Source: Cellvibrio fontiphilus_A
GTDB taxonomy: Bacteria; Pseudomonadota; Gammaproteobacteria; Pseudomonadales; Cellvibrionaceae
NCBI RefSeq assembly: GCF_042646205.1
Contig: NZ_JBHRTF010000003.1
Location: forward strand, 248,001 to 312,000
Direction of reading: 5' to 3'
DNA: 64,000 nt
Position 1 is the stretch's first letter. Every line of letters starts with the position of its first letter. The position numbers and the translations under genes are program-made. Positions 60,346-64,000 of this stretch are shown piece after piece. The notes beneath the pieces were generated by a model. It worked only from the letters and a program-made list of their open reading frames with translations, searched no databases and had not been told where the DNA came from.

Positions 60346-60423
60346 TTGCATGTTCTAACCTTTTGTTTTATAAAGATTATTTTGCGATTTTCAAAGAATT
60401 TTAGCACTTGGCATTACAACAAT

Positions 60424-60458
60424 CTCAAAATCGATGTAAAATGCGCGTCGATTTTGAG
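60424..60458. repeat. perfect inverted repeat upstream of acpP
   Basis: CTCAAAATCGA (60424-60434) and TCGATTTTGAG (60448-60458) form an 11-bp perfect repeat around 13 bases that include TAAAAT. It lies 78 bp before the acpP start and could be an operator over the promoter or a leader hairpin. No known binding motif was recognised. Confidence 0.6.
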
Positions 60459-60535
60459 CGGAACGCCAGACTCATCAGCCTGGTTTGAAATGTCAGGTGT
60501 TTCGAATACATAACCACTAGGAGTTACATAACATC

Positions 60536-60772
60536 ATGAGTAGCATTGAAGAACGCGTAAAAAAGATCGTTGCTGAGCAACTGGGTGTGAAAGAAGACGA
60601 AGTTAAAAACGAAGCTTCTTTCGTCGAAGATCTGGGCGCTGATTCTTTGGATACCGTAGAGTTGGTAATGGCTCTCGAAGAAGAATTCGAAACTGAAATC
60701 CCTGATGAAGAAGCTGAGAAAATCACTACTGTTCAGTTAGCTATCGATTACATCAATGCCAACCTGGCGTAA
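60536..60772 (+). CDS. acpP: acyl carrier protein
   Basis: A 78-residue acidic carrier protein of fatty acid synthesis; Ser37 in LGADSLDTVELV receives the phosphopantetheine arm. AGGAG at 60520-60524 gives a strong ribosome site. It is separated from fabG by a 190-bp gap with an inverted repeat, consistent with its own strong promoter, and is followed by a terminator-like hairpin. Confidence 0.98.
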   Translation: MSSIEERVKKIVAEQLGVKEDEVKNEASFVEDLGADSLDTVELVMALEEEFETEIPDEEAEKITTVQLAIDYINANLA

Positions 60773-60800
60773 TTCGACTATTTGCTGATTTCTGTTTTAT

Positions 60801-60836
60801 AAAGGCCGTATTATTGAAAGATAGTACGGCTTTTTC
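60801..60836 (+). terminator. terminator-like hairpin after acpP
   Basis: GCCGTA (60805-60810) pairs with TACGGC (60825-60830), extended by weaker pairs toward a small loop, followed by TTTTTCTTTT. It probably sets the high acpP to fabF transcript ratio. Confidence 0.8.
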
Positions 60837-60968
60837 TTTTTGTTATTTAGCTGTTTATTTGTTTGAAGAGACAGATGGACAAAACAAGTTAAATCACGGC
60901 AAAGCCACGCACTGTTGGAAGAGTTTGTTACTAACTTGGCGTTATTGTCATGCTGGAGAATCGCAAAG

Positions 60969-62210
60969 GTGTCACGTAAAAGAGTTGTAGTCACTGGTTT
61001 GGGTATGATTAGTTCCCTGGGTAATACCGTTGCGGACACTTGGCATGGCATAGTCAACGGTAAAAGTGGTGTTGCCACCATCGCGCACTTTGATGCGTCT
61101 GCATTTACTACCCAATTTAGCGCATCTGTCAAAAACCTGGTGGTAGATGACTATTTCCCAGGTAAAGAAGCGCGCAAGATGGATCCCTTCATTCAGTACG
61201 GAATGGTTGCCGGTATTCAGGCAATTCGCGATTCTGGTCTTGAAATTAATGAAGCCAATGCTGGCCGTATCGGCGTATCCATAGGTTCTGGTATTGGTGG
61301 CATAGGCACCATTGAGGAGGGTTCTTCAACGCTCGAACATAAGGGGCCTCGTCGTATTTCGCCCTTTTTTGTGCCAAGTGCAATCATTAATATGATTTCA
61401 GGTAATTTATCGATCATGTATGGTTTGCGTGGGCCGAATGTTGCCATCACTACCGCCTGTACTACCGGAACCCACAGTATTGGTTTTGCGGCGCGCATGA
61501 TTCAATACGGCGATGCCGATGTGATGATTGCTGGCGGCGCAGAAATGGCTACCACCCCTCTGGGGCTTGGCGGTTTTGCCGCAGCGCGCGCGCTTTCGAC
61601 CCGTAACGACAACCCACAGGCAGCCAGTCGTCCTTGGGATAAAGACCGCGACGGTTTTGTACTGGGTGATGGTGCCGGCGTACTGGTATTGGAAGAATAC
61701 GAGCACGCTAAAAAACGTGGAGCCAAAATTTATGCAGAGCTGATTGGTTTTGGAATGAGTGGCGACGCCTACCACATGACCTCACCACCAGAAGACGGTT
61801 CGGGCGCTGCAGCATCTATGCGTAATGCTATTTTTGATGCTGGCATTTCCCCTGAATTAATCAACTATATCAATGCTCACGGTACATCGACACCTGCGGG
61901 TGATAAAGCCGAATGCGCCGCTGTTAAGTCAGTGATGGGGGCAGCAGCCGGGCAAGTAGCCGTAAGCTCAACCAAATCCATGATCGGTCATTTGCTGGGT
62001 GCGGCAGGGGCGGTGGAGGCTATTTTTAGTGTGTTGGCTATTCGTGACCAGGTTGCACCACCGACAATCAATCTTGATAATCCTGAAGAATCCTGTGCAG
62101 ATTTGAATTTGGTTCCGCATACCGCACAAGAGCGTAAAATTGACGCTGTTTTATCTAACTCGTTTGGGTTCGGTGGCACCAATGGCTCTTTGATCTTTCG
62201 AAAGCTTTAA
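60969..62210 (+). CDS. fabF: 3-oxoacyl-ACP synthase II
   Basis: Condensing enzyme of fatty acid elongation. 413 residues from GTG 60969 (VSRKRVVVTGLGMISSLGN), the same length as E. coli FabF, with GGAG about 10 bases upstream; a longer ATG frame from 60915 is rejected. The Cys-His-His triad is seen in ITTACTTGTHSIGF, NAHGTSTPAGDKAE and TKSMIGHLLGAAGAVE, and the C-terminal SNSFGFGGTNGSL is typical. It lies about 195 bp after acpP and its hairpin. Confidence 0.97.
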   Translation: MSRKRVVVTGLGMISSLGNTVADTWHGIVNGKSGVATIAHFDASAFTTQFSASVKNLVVDDYFPGKEARKMDPFIQYGMVAGIQAIRDSGLEINEANAGRIGVSIGSGIGGIGTIEEGSSTLEHKGPRRISPFFVPSAIINMISGNLSIMYGLRGPNVAITTACTTGTHSIGFAARMIQYGDADVMIAGGAEMATTPLGLGGFAAARALSTRNDNPQAASRPWDKDRDGFVLGDGAGVLVLEEYEHAKKRGAKIYAELIGFGMSGDAYHMTSPPEDGSGAAASMRNAIFDAGISPELINYINAHGTSTPAGDKAECAAVKSVMGAAAGQVAVSSTKSMIGHLLGAAGAVEAIFSVLAIRDQVAPPTINLDNPEESCADLNLVPHTAQERKIDAVLSNSFGFGGTNGSLIFRKL

Positions 62211-62236
62211 ATTCTTCGATTATCCGCAAAAGCTTA

Positions 62237-62265
62237 CGCCGGACTGGAGACAGTCCGGCGTTTTT
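62237..62265 (+). terminator. intrinsic terminator after fabF
   Basis: CGCCGGACTG (62237-62246) pairs perfectly with CAGTCCGGCG (62251-62260) around GAGA, then TTTTT. It lies only 17 bp before the pabC start, so pabC either has readthrough or a promoter within fabF's end. Confidence 0.9.
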
Positions 62266-62281
62266 GTATAGACTGCTCGCT

Positions 62282-63157
62282 ATGTCAATAGAACTCCCAT
62301 TTTTTAGTGTCAACGGCGTTATTGGTGCAGCCATCTCTCCGTTGGATCGCGGTTTTACCTATGGCGATGGCTTGTTTGAAACATGCCGTTACCAATCAGG
62401 TGAAATTCCCCTTTGGCATTTGCATAAGGATCGCCTGCTTGCGAGTGCTGAGCGATTAAAAATTAGATTTGATGAACCATTTTTATCGTCCCACCTTGTC
62501 GATTTATTGACAAAACTAAAATCCACCCAGATTGACACTGCGGTTGTGAAAATACAGCTCACCCGTGGTGTGGGGGGGCGCGGATACCGTGCCTTTGCAA
62601 ATGTGGAACCGACTTGTTGCATAGGAGTTTTTCCTGCTGAACCCTTGCGAACGCGCAACTATCAGGAGGGGGTCGATGTCAGAATCTGTCACCAGCGCTT
62701 ATCTATTAATCCTGCCCTGGCAGGCATGAAACATCTGAATCGCTTGGAGCAAATACTTGCACGCGCGGAATGGCAGGATGAATATGCAGAAGGACTTTTG
62801 TTGGATACTGCGGGGGCTGTTATAGAGGCAACTGTAAGCAATCTTTTTGTTGTTAGAGACGGTCAGTTATTCACTGCAGATTTAGCAGATTGCGGTGTTG
62901 CAGGTGTTATGCGGCGTATGATCATCGAGCAACTAGCCCCCACCTTGTCGCTTGATGTAACGATAACCAAAATGAGTCTGGATTTTGTTCGTGCAGCAGA
63001 TGAGTTATTTCTTTGTAACAGTATTTACGGTATCTGGCCGGTTAATCGTTTAGTTGACGATAGGGAAACAAAAATTGTCGATACTTGTTTTTTGTCACCC
63101 AGAGTAGCGCGCCAGTTACAAAAACTGCTGGAAAAGTCTCTTGCAATTGTAGATTGA
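62282..63157 (+). CDS. pabC: aminodeoxychorismate lyase
   Basis: PLP enzyme converting 4-amino-4-deoxychorismate to p-aminobenzoate for folate synthesis. The 291 residues are of the class IV aminotransferase fold: SPLDRGFTYGDGLFETCRY, PLP lysine in GMKHLNRLEQILARAEW, EATVSNLFVVRDG and CGVAGVMRRMI. ATG 62282 is preferred over a TTG at 62264. It is placed between fabF and mltG, as in E. coli and Pseudomonas. Confidence 0.94.
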   Translation: MSIELPFFSVNGVIGAAISPLDRGFTYGDGLFETCRYQSGEIPLWHLHKDRLLASAERLKIRFDEPFLSSHLVDLLTKLKSTQIDTAVVKIQLTRGVGGRGYRAFANVEPTCCIGVFPAEPLRTRNYQEGVDVRICHQRLSINPALAGMKHLNRLEQILARAEWQDEYAEGLLLDTAGAVIEATVSNLFVVRDGQLFTADLADCGVAGVMRRMIIEQLAPTLSLDVTITKMSLDFVRAADELFLCNSIYGIWPVNRLVDDRETKIVDTCFLSPRVARQLQKLLEKSLAIVD

Positions 63158-63171
63158 TAAAGCTCTTCACT

Positions 63172-64000
63172 ATGACCAGAAAAGTTTCTCTCAGTATCAA
63201 GTTGTTATGTTTTGCGATAGGTATCTATTTTGCCGGATTGGTTTCGGCATTGTCTGCATGGATGTACATCGAGAAGTGGTTGTCGACTCCACTTACAATT
63301 TCTGATCAAGGCTATAGCTATGAGCTAAAACCCGGTCAATCACTGGGGCATTTGGCATATGCTCTCGAGCGCGAACAGGTCATAGATCATCCACGATTAC
63401 TGCGGTTGTACGCGCGTATCACGGACCTGAACAAAATTCATGCGGGCGAATACTTTTTCCCCAAGGGCACAACACCAAAAATATTGTTGGAAAAGCTGGT
63501 CAAAGGTGATGTGGTTTTGCATCAGGTTACTTTTGTGGAGGGGTGGACTTATCGCCAGGCGCTGGCCGCTTTGTCAAAAGTAGATGCCGTCGAACAGCAC
63601 CTGGTTGGCAAGACGGAGGCTGAACAAATCAAGTTGTTAAATATTCCGGTAAACCGCTTGGAGGGATGGATTTTCCCAGATACCTATACATTTAGCCGAA
63701 ATACGAGCGATATAGAAATAGTGCAGGGCGGATACCAGAAAATGCTGGCGGTATTAAATGCTGAGTGGGAAAAACGAGCGCCCAATTTGCCCTACAAGTC
63801 TGCTTACGAAGCCTTAATCATGGCCTCTATTATTGAGCGAGAAACGGGGCATCATAGCGAAAGGGATCAAATTGCTGGAGTTTTTGTGCGGCGTCTGCAG
63901 CAGGGTATGAAATTACAAACTGACCCTACAGTGATTTATGGCATGGGCGAACGTTATCAGGGGCGTATTCGTCGTGCTGACTTGGAAGAGGCAACTATTT
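63172..64000 (+). CDS. mltG: endolytic murein transglycosylase MltG (3' end outside window)
   Basis: Inner-membrane lytic transglycosylase that ends growing glycan strands. The frame from ATG 63172 is open to the window end (276 codons, of about 340). One N-terminal membrane helix (about 9-31) is followed by a LysM-like region (YELKPGQSLGHLAYALE) and the YceG catalytic domain: FVEGWTYRQAL, RLEGWIFPDTYTF and the catalytic Glu in ASIIERETGHHSERDQIAGV, then QTDPTVIYGMG. It follows pabC by 14 bp, the standard arrangement. Only the C-terminal end is missing. Confidence 0.95.
   Translation, partial: MTRKVSLSIKLLCFAIGIYFAGLVSALSAWMYIEKWLSTPLTISDQGYSYELKPGQSLGHLAYALEREQVIDHPRLLRLYARITDLNKIHAGEYFFPKGTTPKILLEKLVKGDVVLHQVTFVEGWTYRQALAALSKVDAVEQHLVGKTEAEQIKLLNIPVNRLEGWIFPDTYTFSRNTSDIEIVQGGYQKMLAVLNAEWEKRAPNLPYKSAYEALIMASIIERETGHHSERDQIAGVFVRRLQQGMKLQTDPTVIYGMGERYQGRIRRADLEEATI

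Noticed and set aside
1..64000. CRISPR arrays, insertion sequences, prophage or integron
   Set aside because: I saw no regularly spaced direct repeats, transposase, integrase, phage structural genes or terminal inverted repeats anywhere in the window.

Overview
The window looks like chromosomal core DNA of a gammaproteobacterium. The best fit is Cellvibrio or a close relative in the Cellvibrionaceae. This is inferred from gene order and protein character: a Pseudomonas-like fab cluster without fabH, a tusDCBE cluster beside tRNA-Ser, a secreted PL10-like pectate lyase, and a lipoprotein with the long poly-Ser linker typical of Cellvibrio exported proteins. I see no insertion sequence, prophage, CRISPR array, rRNA or integrase. 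One tRNA gene is present.

Layout. 1-6107: end of the TCA operon (sucA 3' part, sucB, lpdA, sucC, sucD). 6249-9600: a non-classical photolyase/cryptochrome and a secreted pectate-lyase-like protein. 9781-14162: arginine decarboxylase, carboxynorspermidine synthase and carboxynorspermidine decarboxylase, followed by a SPOUT RNA methyltransferase. 14708-18503: two lipoproteins on the minus strand, a DUF2788 membrane peptide and a hybrid sensor kinase whose catalytic core has lost its key residues. 18649-26876: a giant ThuA/PQQ-dehydrogenase/cytochrome c lipoprotein, fumC (minus), uvrB and a two-gene membrane unit. 26969-36193: a Tat-exported Gfo/Idh/MocA oxidoreductase, an RsmB-like methyltransferase, and a minus-strand M16 protease, PP2C phosphatase and Ser/Thr kinase series. 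36302-43224: tRNA-modification and small enzymes, a GGDEF-EAL protein, a membrane J-domain protein, and a zinc-protease lipoprotein with a small partner. 43299-46488: aguA, aguB, a diguanylate cyclase and a Bcp peroxiredoxin. 46704-50641: an HTH-only AraC-type regulator, yajC, an alanine/sodium symporter, tusDCBE and tRNA-Ser(UGA). 50786-56680: rne, a long divergent leader, rluC, a HAD phosphatase and a Maf pyrophosphatase. 56811-64000: yceD, rpmF, plsX, fabD, fabG, acpP, fabF, pabC and mltG (cut by the window end).

How the genes fit together. The two polyamine loci, about 30 kb apart, together encode a route from arginine to spermidine: agmatine (SpeA), N-carbamoylputrescine (AguA), putrescine (AguB), carboxyspermidine and spermidine (the two carboxy(nor)spermidine enzymes). 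It does not need S-adenosylmethionine decarboxylase. The fab cluster links ribosome assembly (yceD, rpmF), phospholipid and fatty acid synthesis, folate (pabC) and peptidoglycan (mltG). The most unusual items are the degenerate hybrid kinase at 16314, the multidomain redox lipoprotein at 18649, the kinase/phosphatase pair at 29844-33140, and a perfect terminator-like hairpin inside the suc operon. I found no clearly new multi-gene defence or mobile system.
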